Shown in pieces: positions 21,545-31,622 of a stretch of DNA of 64,000 bases; position 1 is the first letter of the stretch, and every line of letters starts with the position of its first letter. Source of the stretch: Meconema thalassinum (lineage: Eukaryota > Arthropoda > Insecta > Orthoptera > Tettigoniidae); contig OX336390.1 in the NCBI GenBank assembly GCA_946902985.2, positions 524,228,861 to 524,292,860 of the forward strand, read 5' to 3'. A program made the translations under genes and the position numbers. The notes under the pieces were generated by a model, which saw only the letters and a program-made list of their open reading frames with translations, was not told where the DNA came from and ran no database searches.

Positions 21545-24500
21545 TGAACCCAACGGTGTTAGGCTGACTGGTGTCGAACGTGGATCTCAGAGATAGATGA
21601 GCTCAGAATATAGATTCCAGCAAGGAACGAACACAAGATCTTTTGAGGGAGTTTAAGCTATAAAAGCCCCTAGAGAAAATACATATTAAATCACTGTTGT
21701 GATATGAACTAATTCTGACATTATTTGTTAATATAATGCAGGGGATAATAGCAGAATACTGCATTATTGGGCTGTATGGCGTATACAATTCTGGACTGAG
21801 CACAAAATGTTTGAGTGCTTGACAGTTGTCTAATGACTCTGGAATATGGACGAAGGACAGACGCGGTCAGTTGAACCATACTTGAGCGCAGAGAGCACGT
21901 CACCCGAGCTCTGAGAAGGGGGCGCGCGAACTTCAACATTCTAAGTGCAGCAACATAATAATCATGCATTAAGGCATGAATTAATAACGATTAATGTAGT
22001 CAGTCGAACCGCAGTCTAATGCGAAATGCACGTTACCAAGTTCAGAGAAGGGACGCTCGGACTTCAACATGAAGAGCCATGCGGTAAGGCATTTATTAAT
22101 CACTATTATTAAGGACAGTCGTGCCATACCTGTATAGTCGGCAGTACGAGCGATTGTTATTGAGCACGTAGGAAATGTACCGTGTGATATACAAGGTAGG
22201 ACAATTGAAAGTGGTAATCTGTACAAGTACAATGTACAAGGGTTGAGCGCAGTATGTAAACTATTGGTTAGACATATGATAGCATGTCGGACTGCGCAGA
22301 TATAAACTGTGTTATGCGATTGGTGAAATTTCATAGGAATACCAATGTAATTAATGCTTAGGACGATATACAAGCATATTTATGCGATATCAGGAAATTT
22401 ATCTAAGGATAGATATTGATAGACAGTTTGGGGGACCGATAGGAATCCGTAGGCAGAGAATCGAGACTTTCAATCGAGATGCGGATAGCAGTGAAGAATA
22501 GATCTTCAGGGCCTGCATTTTTGATATTCTGCACGGAGAGGTCAACCATTAAGAAATGTACATAAGCATTCGTGTGATTTTAGTGATGATCTGTTAAATA
22601 TATGTAAAATTAATAGTGTAACAAGTGCTATAACGTGTTGTGTGAATAAGGAAGCAACAGCTTCAACATGGAAAAGAAAAGTGCCGTGTGTTTTGTAAGG
22701 CAAAAGTTATGTATAATGTGTGTGAGAAGTGTAAGAATGCCTTGCTAATTTGCAAATAATGGCGGGCATTACTGGAAGAAATGCGTGGTTGGAGCCACCA
22801 GATTAAGCAATGTGAGTACCCAAAAACCATGATTTTGTAGTAATTATAGTCCACTGTATGTTGAGTGATTTCAAAATTTATAAAATATGCCAATAAGAGT
22901 CAATTTTAGGAGGTAGAACCTCAAAATAGTATTGTTGTGTTGATTTTAGTCAAGTTGAGATGTCTTTGTACATCATTGAGTGGATAAATCGTTACCACTA
23001 ATGTAAAATGGCAATTCAGTTATATAGAAACGTAACGTAACGAACACGGATGTTCGGTTATTGGAAAGGGTTACGTTGTGTCGGTTATGGTAATTCATGT
23101 CAGTAATAATAATAATAATAAGAATAATAAGAATAAACTAATACACATCAGGGAAAAATGGCTGTAAGAAAAATAAATATGCTAATTGGAATATTTCTAT
23201 CCAAGCAGTAATATTATACATGAAGGGCTAAGCAAAGCAATTTAATATCAGAGTATATTATGATAATGGAAATAAATATGCAAGAATCTAGGAAATGGAA
23301 GAGATTAATAGAGAATTGAATTTGCAGCTTGTGAATAAGCTTGTAAGAGTAATTGATAGATTTATCTTACTAATTAAAGGACGGGAATATACCACTATGG
23401 TCACGGAAGCCAGGTAATCTATTCGACGTGTGAAATCTCATATAGCCTAGGGCATACAGAGATATTTATTATGGCCAGAGCGTAATTAGTGATTGACCCT
23501 AGCTCTGTGGATTGCCATGAAATGTTCCGGGTTCGAATCCAGTGGTGTATGGGAGGATAACAATGGAAACCTCAACATGACACCTGATATCGGCCGAGAA
23601 CTAGTTATTGAAATAATTCAGCTCCTGGGAAGTGAATTTTGTTGGCGGCAGGATGTGCCTGACCGTAGCATTTAATAAGATGCCGGCTAGCCAGTTCGAC
23701 CAGTGATTAATGAATCTCGTTCCTTCATACACTGTAATGGACCTGTTGAGGCCAGTTATTAATATCCTAAGGTTAGGAATAAATGTTTAAACAAGTCCAT
23801 AACCTATCTTGCATACAGTTTAAGTTAAATCATAGGTGATGTGTAGGTCCGTGAGACTGCACTATTGTATTTAAAGTCACTTGTTACTGCTTGGAGATAA
23901 AGCGAGAGGGAAGCTAGTAAAGGACGGAACGAGTGTTTTGTTACCGCCAGACTCAGCCCATTATATACAGGAAGGGCCAAGGGAGAGATTTTTAAACGAC
24001 CCTTGGAGGTTGACATTTAGAATGGACAGACTTTGAAACCCTGTTTGTAATAAAAGGAGTCATTGTTGTATTGTATAATGAATTTGTGTGGATTGAAACA
24101 CATTGATAATTAAGGATCCTCCTGATGACTTAATATTTGGCAAACTTACGAGTTGTTGAAAGTTACATTGTTATACTGACATTGTCACTTTGTTCTAAAG
24201 GTCAACACTAGATGCCATAGGCTATGCCCACGCAAGGGTAGCATAATATACCATCCGACACAGTGGTAACGGAATCTTTGAAATTGAACTCATGACAGCA
24301 TACAGTGGAACTGTAGAAAAGGGAACTGCAGAAGGGAACTGCAGGAAGGGGTATGATTACAAGTAACAGTGGAGTTGCAAGTAAATTTGATGTGCAACCC
24401 ATAAATTGGTTAATGGATGGTAAAGCATTTTGGTGGGAAGAGAGATACAGAACACAGTTGTACGCATAATGTAAATTAGGATGTGTTGAGAGTAAACAAT

Positions 24501-24919
24501 TAAGATTGTGGAATTAAAGGGGTCACAACAGGTGACATAAGATTGTAAGTACAGTTTATATGTAATTTACCTGTGCATCAGCGCACTTGAGAATGAACTT
24601 TGATGTCAATCTCATGTAAATGAATGAATAATCATTTGGATTTGCTAGGATAAAGTGCGAATATTAGTGGATTGTAGGAGTAATTTTGCATTGTTTTGTG
24701 TTATATTGTTGGGATTGTGTTTTTGTTTGTTTGAAGCCATGATTTAGAGCTTAATTAAAGTCTTTAGAATAGAGTTGTGCTTTATTATTGTAGAGTTGAT
24801 ACCTTTTAGTCTCAGATCAAAATATGCAACTGCTCAGTGGGAGGACGGTACACGCCTGAGGACCAATGCTGGCTGGAGGCAGAAGCATGTTTTCCATGGA
24901 AATTAATCACATGGGTACA
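21545..24919 (+). repeat. 5' LTR (3,375 bp)
   Basis: It aligns end to end with 31,623-35,222 except for the insertion there. At 3.4 kb it is far longer than the few hundred bases usual for insect Gypsy LTRs. It contains an internal imperfect duplication of about 140 bp (landmarks at 21,898 and 22,028: 'gcacgt', 'gagaaggg', 'cttcaacat'). It also holds a tRNA-like stretch at 23,500-23,540 and an AATAAA-like signal near 24,048. Open frames inside it are conserved between LTRs only because the LTRs are. Confidence 0.96.
23500..23540 (+). promoter_or_regulatory. pol III-like A and B boxes inside the LTR
   Basis: TAGCTCTGTGG (A box-like, 23,500-23,510) is followed after 19 bases by a perfect B box GGTTCGAATCC (23,530-23,540). 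The same pair is kept in the 3' LTR at 33,803-33,813 and 33,833-33,843. It may be a SINE captured by an ancestral LTR. Transcription from it is not shown. Confidence 0.4.
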
Positions 24920-25660
24920 TGGGATTTGATGTCCTGTACATTGATTTGTGCCGAAGGTACAACTTAAATCGGTCAAGATCTGATATAAACAACTCTACTA
25001 ACTTAACGAATAAAATGAATTAGGGGAATGACCGCACCTAACCTTAGCTAAGCTCCGATACAAACAATATAAATTTTGATAAACACCATATACTTACCAT
25101 GGTCCAGGTAACATGGGGCGGTATTATTCTATCGTGGAATCGCCTAATTAGTGCAATATGTATATCTTGGCATTGCACGACCTGACCTTCATTTATAAAA
25201 CATGGTAAGACCTCTCTTTTTATTTATCATGGCAAGGTCCAAGTTGGGGCATTCGACAGTAAAACCGAGTCCTTGGATGGTTGCTGCGATGTCTTACGAG
25301 GCCAAACCACCTATATATTTATCATGGCGCCCAGGTTTGTGGAGCTTATGCGATTTAGTGAAACCCCATAGATTTTATATGGTATTTCATGGGGAAAACC
25401 ATAATAATTATTGCTTTGCCTCAAACTGTGTTTGAGTGATTTTTGAGTTCAGTAGGCTTTTGAAGTAACGCAAAATCTCTCTATTGAGAAGAGGATTGCC
25501 CAAGGGTATGAGCGCTACGCACCCAATCCACAATTTATCCAAAAATCCAAATTTTAAGTACAATCTTATAATATGTGTACAGTGTCTTCAAAACGAATCC
25601 ACACATGTATCCGGGAAGCCTGCCTATATCTCAAAGTGAATTGTAGTACGAATCGCTGGC
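24920..25660 (+). other. Gypsy untranslated leader
   Basis: This is the sequence between the 5' LTR and the first gag codons. It begins TGGG right after the LTR, the usual place and first bases of a tRNA primer-binding site. I could not assign a primer tRNA. Several 'tttatcatgg' or 'accatggt' motifs recur through it. There is no long open frame. Confidence 0.6.
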
Positions 25661-28012
25661 ACGGAGGGAATTTTTCAGGGGATTGCAGAGCTAAAACAGC
25701 ATTTTGACGCTGTCAATGAACAGAATAAGCTGGAAGCCAAGGCTTTCCAGGATGAAATAAATAACCGATTAGACGCTAATCAGTTGGCAATTAATAATAA
25801 TCAGGTTGAATTGAGTAATCGTTTAGATGCCAATCAGCTGGCAATTAATGCAAATCAGGTTGCAATGAATAATAATCAGGTTGAAATAAACAACCGATTG
25901 CATGCAAATAAGGCAGAAATAAATGAGAAGCTAGGTCAAATGCAAGAAACAATTAAGACCGAGGTAACTGAAACCGTTGTAAGCATTATATCAGAAATTC
26001 AGGTTAAGACCGATAAGCGTTTCGAGGCGATAGAACCCAAACTTGAAAGTAATTTGCAGGCATGTAAGCACGCGCAGGATGAAACGAACAGTAGGTTAGA
26101 TGCGCTGTCTAATGACATTAAGGATATTCAAATCCAAAATGAGGCGAATCTCGAACGCCAAGCGAAACAGTTTTCAGAATTTACTAGAACGGTAGATCAG
26201 AGATTAGAAGAGAATGACATTAAATGGGACAAAATGTTGAAAGGTTATGCTAGAGCGATTAACGGTGATCTAAAGAAGCAGGATCAGAACATATTAGATC
26301 AATGTCAGGAAATAGGAGAGATTAAGGCTATCGCTAACAAAAGTAAAGAGCTGGTAGTCAACATAAAGGGTCAGATGAGCAAAGTTCATCAAGAACTGGA
26401 CCAAATTCAAAGCGACATTGTTATCGTTAACAAAAGACAAGAGGAAAACAGAGGGGAAATCGCTAAGGTCCGAAATGAAATATCAAAGGTCAATGGACAT
26501 ATCAAAGAGGAAATTAAAGGGCTTAGAGAAGTACTCGAAGTGAGAGAAGGCCAAAAGACAGAGGCAAGCGACAAGACCCTTGCTCAAATAAAGGAAGATG
26601 TAGAGGATGAAATATCCCATATTAAACAAAGCCTGAAGGAAGATAAGAAGAAAATATTTCAAGTGGCAGAAGAGAACAGGGATAGGCTTAGCAGAATAGA
26701 AAAAGAGGTAATCACTCGATTGGAAAGAGCAGAGATGCGCCACAATCAAATGGAGACTAGGATAATATGACAGGAGGAAACCCTAAGGAAAGATCCTAAG
26801 TCAAGTGAAGGCAGCGTGGAAGATATGAGGAAAACCAAGTGGGCAGATTTAGAAACCCAGCCTATAATAAGGAATGCTACAGGCCCAGGCGAAAGTACAT
26901 ATATGACGCCAGGAGCACCGATTGCAGCTTCTACGCCGCATGAAAATGCTATTCACAACCAAGTTATAAATGTAATTAGAGCAAGCGAAGACAAACAAAG
27001 AAAATTTTCAGGTAGCCATTGAAATATGACACCGAAGTATTGGTTGAAAGAAGTGTCCGAATATTTAAACGATGCGTGGATACCACAAGAGCGCAGGCTA
27101 CGAGCCATAGAGAAACTAACGAAGGGAGAATGTACGTTATGGTTTCGCAGTTTCCGTTATACCTTCGATACTGTCGAGGAGTTCCGGGAAGCTTTTCTGA
27201 AGAGATACTGGGATCCGATGACCCAACAGAATTTACGATTGGATTTGTACTCGAAAAGATACAGCACCAACAATCCAACGAAGTACACTGAATTCTTCAT
27301 ATCCCAGATGTGTCGGTTTATGGAACTTGACCAGAAACCTAGCGAGATGGAGCTATGTATTGCTATTGCCAAACAACTTCCTTATGAAATCCAAAGGCTG
27401 CTGATTTCGGCAAATGCAAAAACCGCAATGGAAATGGAGGCAGTCCTTAGGCAACTGGACCTCACAACATCCAATACTATGCGTCAGAATCGAACCGTGG
27501 AACAGGTACACGAGACCAACACGCAGACTGACCAGTACAAAGCTCCGAAGAATAATAAAGCTACTAGCACTGAAACGTTAGATTCCAACGGACGTCAATG
27601 GGAACATGAACCCAGAAGATGGCAACCGAAGTACAAAGGAAATGCTGGTAGAGGAAGAGGAGGCCGAAATTCTTGGAATCAACAGAATACACGGAGTAGA
27701 CCGTACCAAAATATTGGAGGTAACAATGGCCAAGAAGGCAACAATCGGAATTGGAGACCCCAGGAAAGAAGGTGTAACTTTGATGACGAGGTAGAGGAAC
27801 GTTATCACGCTTCATTGCAATACCTCAATGAAAGGGGAGAAGAACCCCAGAAGCAGCAAGTCCGCTGGCAAGAAGCTATGCAAAATAGGACGTCACCAGA
27901 CAGATATGGAGACGGAGCCAAAAGTTTGGAGCTACAGCGCAGTGAACAGGTGAAAAGAAACTCTAACGGGACTGGCGCTGTAGAAAAAAACTCCAAAATT
28001 AGAAGAATTTGA
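25661..28012 (+). pseudogene. gag: Gypsy gag
   Basis: One reading frame (frame 2), open from about 25,646, carries the whole Gag but is cut by TGA at 26,768-26,770 and at 27,020-27,022. Part 1 (to 26,770) is a long charged coiled coil opening with an Asn/Gln-rich motif (NNRLDANQLAINNNQVE) repeated about three times. Part 2 (from 27,026) is the capsid-like retrotransposon Gag domain (PKYWLKEV, TLWFRSFR, FREAFLKRYWD). The C-terminal third is Asn/Arg/Gly-rich (GRGRGGRNSWNQQN), with no CCHC zinc knuckle. No in-frame ATG precedes the coiled coil; ACG at 25,661 stands where a start would fit. Confidence 0.85.
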
Positions 28013-28064
28013 GAATGATGGATGGAAGGCGGTCAACATCATTAATTGGATAGCCAAACCGTAA

Positions 28065-28577
28065 GAATTAATCGAGGATACAGGAGGATCACAGGCCTTG
28101 ATCAAAAGAGAATTGCCCATTATTATCGTAAGTGTGGCAGGGTTGAAGATAAGAAGTCTGTTAGACACGGGTTCATCGGTGTGTCTTATGACACAAGCTT
28201 TGTATAATGAGATAGCGCAGAGAGAAAACGTTTTGAAAATACCTATCTCAAGTGTCAAAATAAAAGATGTCATTCCTGACAAGACGATGATATGCAAATA
28301 TCAGGTATTCCTAGATTTACAGATAGGAGGCTCTATTTTTTCACAGAGTTTTCTACTAGTAAACAAATTGCCTTTTAACCTTATTATTGGGGCAGAGTTT
28401 ATAAGGGAATACAGAGTGGTAATAGACCTATCACAGGACAGAGTTATGTTCCGTGTGAACGAGGAAGCCGAAGGCTTAGAGGTCTCACTCAAACAGAATG
28501 AAGAAAGATCTGGAACCCGAACTGGAAGAATATATTTCGGAAAAACTAGAAGAAGCAAAAATTGGTCCAAGAGATAA
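28065..28577 (+). pseudogene. pol: Gypsy protease region of pol
   Basis: Frame 0 carries a retropepsin-like domain: SLLDTGSSVCLM with the catalytic Asp at 28,164-28,166, then LIIGAEFIREY, the usual closing block. The same frame is readable back to about 27,985 but has a TAA at 28,062-28,064. Gag (frame 2) meets this frame at a run of seven A at 27,984-27,990. Pol passes to frame 1 near 28,490-28,500. Whether either junction is a programmed frameshift or a mutation cannot be decided from one decayed copy. Confidence 0.85.
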
Positions 28578-30717
28578 AGAAAATTTAAAGAAATTATTAT
28601 TGGAACAGAAGGAAGTCTTTGACTTGAGACCTGGTCGTTTAAAGAACTTCACTTATGCATTCCAAGTTAACGACTGGACACCATTTAGGCAGAAACCCTA
28701 CCCTATAGCCGAAAAGCACTATGCTAAGGTCAAAGAAGCAATTCAGGAGTCGTTGGAGGCCGGTGTTATTGAGAAAACACCTACGCCTTATGTAAGCCCA
28801 TTGGTAATCGTACCTAAGACAGACGGGACTGTCTGAGTGTGCCTGGATTTGAGGCATTTAAATATGAAGGTAATACCGGAGTTCGACCAAGTGCCACCTA
28901 TTAAAGAAATCCTCAGAATGTTTAAAGGGAAGACCATATTTACAAATTTAGATATTACCTCGAGCTTTCACCATCTTGAATTGGAGAAGAAAACGAGTCT
29001 ATTGATAGGATTTATGTTTGATCAACATACATACACATTTTTAAGGTTACCTTTTGGTTTGAAAACAGCTGGTTCAGCTTTGATAAGAGCGTTAGACCGC
29101 AATCTATCGGATGATGTTAAAGAGAGTACCATCAGATACGTAGATGACATTCTACTCACATCAGAATCTCTGGAGGAGCACATGAGAGACCTGAAGAAGT
29201 TGCTGGATAACCTTCGAGAAGCTAATTTTAAGGTTAATATCAAGAAATCGCACTTCTGTCAGAGGGAAGTTAAATTCCTAGGGCACGTTATCGATGAAAA
29301 TGGAGTTAAGCCAAACCCAGAGAAATTAGAGGTAATTCGAAATTTTCCTCGACCCACGAAAGTAGAGCACGTCCGACAGTATTTGGGAGTAACTGGATTC
29401 TTTGCTAACCACTGCCCAAACTATACTACAACTGTGGCACCCCAGCAAGACCTATTGACGAAAGGCGGCAAGTGGAATTGTATGGAGCAATGTCAAGAAG
29501 CATTCGTGAGGTCAAAACAAATGCTTTTGGAATACGTGAAGCTGGGATACCCTGATTATACCCAGAAGTTCATAATACAGACGGATGCATCACTTGTTGG
29601 AATAGGAGCGATGCTGTTCCAAGAAAATGTTGATAAGCCCGAGGAGAAAATTTTTATTGCCTTTATAAGTAGGAGATTGAAGGCCCATGAGAAAAAATAC
29701 ACGATCACAGAGATAGAGTTGCTCGCAATTCTGTACGCATTGCAGTACTGGCGCAAACTCGTGTATGGCTTTCAAATCGTCCTCAGAACAGACCATAAAG
29801 CTTTAACATTTTTGTTAAAGACGGATTTGTCTAGCCAGAGGTTGACAAGATGGTCCCTGTATATTCAACTGTTCAATGTGGAAATAGAGTACTGTCCAGG
29901 GAAAGAGAACGTAATACCGGACATGTTAAGCCGATATCCAAGAGAAGAGGAAACTCTAGCCGTCCAGATTGAAAATCGAGATCAGAAGACCTTAGATGAC
30001 TTGAAGAATCTTACCAACCTACAACGCGAAGATCCGTGGTTGAAAATGATGATTGATTACTTCGAGGGACGCTTAGTAAGGGGAACTGCAATATACAGAG
30101 AGGCAGAGGCGTTATCAACAGACTACGTATGGTACAATCAGATGCTACACAAGTGGGATGATGTAGACCATACCCGTCAAAGAATTGTTATTCCTGCATC
30201 TTTGCAGAGGAGATTGGTGTGGCTAGCGCACAGAGCGTTTGGACATCCCGGTATAGATAAGATAACTGCTCTACTGAAAGAAGCATTCATTTGGCCGAAG
30301 TTAAGAGAAACTGTAAGAAATGCTATTAGGACATGCGATTTGTACCAAAGGGTAAAGCCAAATCCCTTTTTAATGAGACAACGACCCATTCCGTTGTTAC
30401 CAGAGAAGCCAAGGCAGCTAATGAGTGTAGACAACTTTGGACCACTGCCTAGAGCACGTAGAGGCAATAGACATATTTTTTTAGCCATGGATGTATTCTC
30501 AAAAATGGTGGTATTATGCCCCATACAGAAGACCAGCTCGAAGCAGGTATTAAAACGATTAAAAGAAAGAGTTATTCTGATACTTGGGAAACCGGACAAC
30601 CTACTCTCAGACCACGGGAGTTGTATTACTAGCGCAGAATTTCGTCGGGAATTGGCAGATTTAGGAATCAGGCAGATTCTATCTACCATTCTCCATCCTG
30701 AGGCTAGCCCCGTCTAA
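28498..30717 (+). pseudogene. pol: Gypsy reverse transcriptase, RNase H and integrase
   Basis: Frame 1 is open apart from TGA at 28,834-28,836, which falls inside the DGT-x-R/V-x-C-x-D RT motif where Trp is usual. RT has LPFGLKTAGSA and the catalytic YVDD at 29,137-29,148. RNase H follows (QTDAS near 29,580; TDHKAL near 29,795). The integrase HHCC region reads HRAFGHPG then CDLYQ, so the second Cys position is Tyr. Core Asps are at 30,430 and 30,610. The frame ends at TAA 30,715-30,717, exactly where the catalytic Glu is expected, so the copy is inactive by several lesions. Confidence 0.93.
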
Positions 30718-31431
30718 CGCGTTATGAGAGAGATCCAGAAATATATGAAAATTTACTGCTCTGAAGAGAATTGGAAATGGATCGATGTCTTGGATGTAAT
30801 AGAGTATTGCATAAGTAATACTGTGCATGAGGCAACAGGTCAGGTGCCCGTGACTCTACATTTGGATCAGAGACCAGAGAGGCCATGGACTGGTGTTATT
30901 CCATTACCTGTAGACGCGCAGCCAGGACGAGAATTGAGGATCCAGCGAATCTTCGAATATCTCCAAGTGCAGGCTGAGAGACGCCAGAGAAGAAATCGTG
31001 CGAAGCGATATCACAGACCGCTTCACGTTGGGGAAAAAGTTTTAGTCAGGGGGCCAGCCAGTTCAGATCCAGAAGCACGGAAGTATAAAAAATTCAATTT
31101 CGGATATCACGGCCCGTTCGAAGTGATAAGAGACCTACAGAATAATGTATATAGAATAAGGCATTTAGAAACGGGAAACGAGGTCGTTATGAATGCGGCC
31201 AACCTCAAAATTTATCATTCACCAGAAGAATTTGATGAACAAGAGGAAGCTATAGCAGCCCACACCCAAGTCGACGTGGACAGCAAAGTCGGCCAGGCAT
31301 ACAAGCGTGAAGCGGGACGGAAAGGGAAACGAGCAGCTTGCCCAGAGAAGGAAGCAGACAGGCGCAGTGCAAGTGACTACGACTGCTATATAAAGAAATG
31401 GTCGAAGTCACTGGGGAGGTTGAAGCCTTGA
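30718..31431 (+). pseudogene. pol: Gypsy integrase C-terminal part
   Basis: Same frame as the preceding segment, resuming RVMREIQKYMK directly after the stop. It includes ERRQRRNRAKRYHRP and VGEKVLVRGP, then YHGPFEVIRD, a GPY/F-type module typical of Gypsy integrase C-termini. A basic tail follows. The frame stops at 31,429-31,431, but coiled-coil-like sequence continues in frame 0. Confidence 0.9.
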
Positions 31432-31541
31432 ATGAAACCATCCGCCAGGAAAATGCACGTCTAAGGGCTGAGCTCAGAGTGGAAGGGGGATGTAGACAGA
31501 CTCACTCGCAGGCAGACGAGGTGAAGGACCGCTTAGTGTAA
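31380..31541 (+). pseudogene. coiled-coil tail of Gypsy Pol in a shifted frame
   Basis: Frame 0 reads EVTGEVEALNETIRQENARL and ends at TAA 31,539-31,541. The heptad-like spacing of leucines and valines suggests a short coiled coil. It overlaps the end of the frame 1 integrase, so a one-base change near 31,380-31,395 probably separated the two. No envelope gene lies between this stop and the 3' LTR. Confidence 0.5.
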
Positions 31542-31608
31542 ACAAAGACGGTCGGGACAGTCAGCCGGTGACTTACAGAAGGTCACTTGCAATTGACTTC
31601 TATAAGTT

Positions 31609-31622
31609 TTGCAAGGGGAATA
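31609..31622 (+). promoter_or_regulatory. polypurine tract
   Basis: GCAAGGGGAATA sits directly before the 3' LTR, the standard place for the plus-strand primer of LTR retrotransposons. Confidence 0.7.

Noticed and set aside
21981..22373. 130-codon minus-strand frame, repeated at 32,285-32,677
   Set aside because: Its conservation is only that of the two LTRs. No domain and no independent support.
24920..24937. Assigning a specific tRNA primer
   Set aside because: The sequence after the 5' LTR starts TGG as expected, but I could not match it confidently to a tRNA 3' end.
31542..31622. Envelope gene making the Gypsy element an errantivirus
   Set aside because: Only about 80 bases separate the last Pol-like frame from the 3' LTR, and no signal peptide or membrane segment is there.
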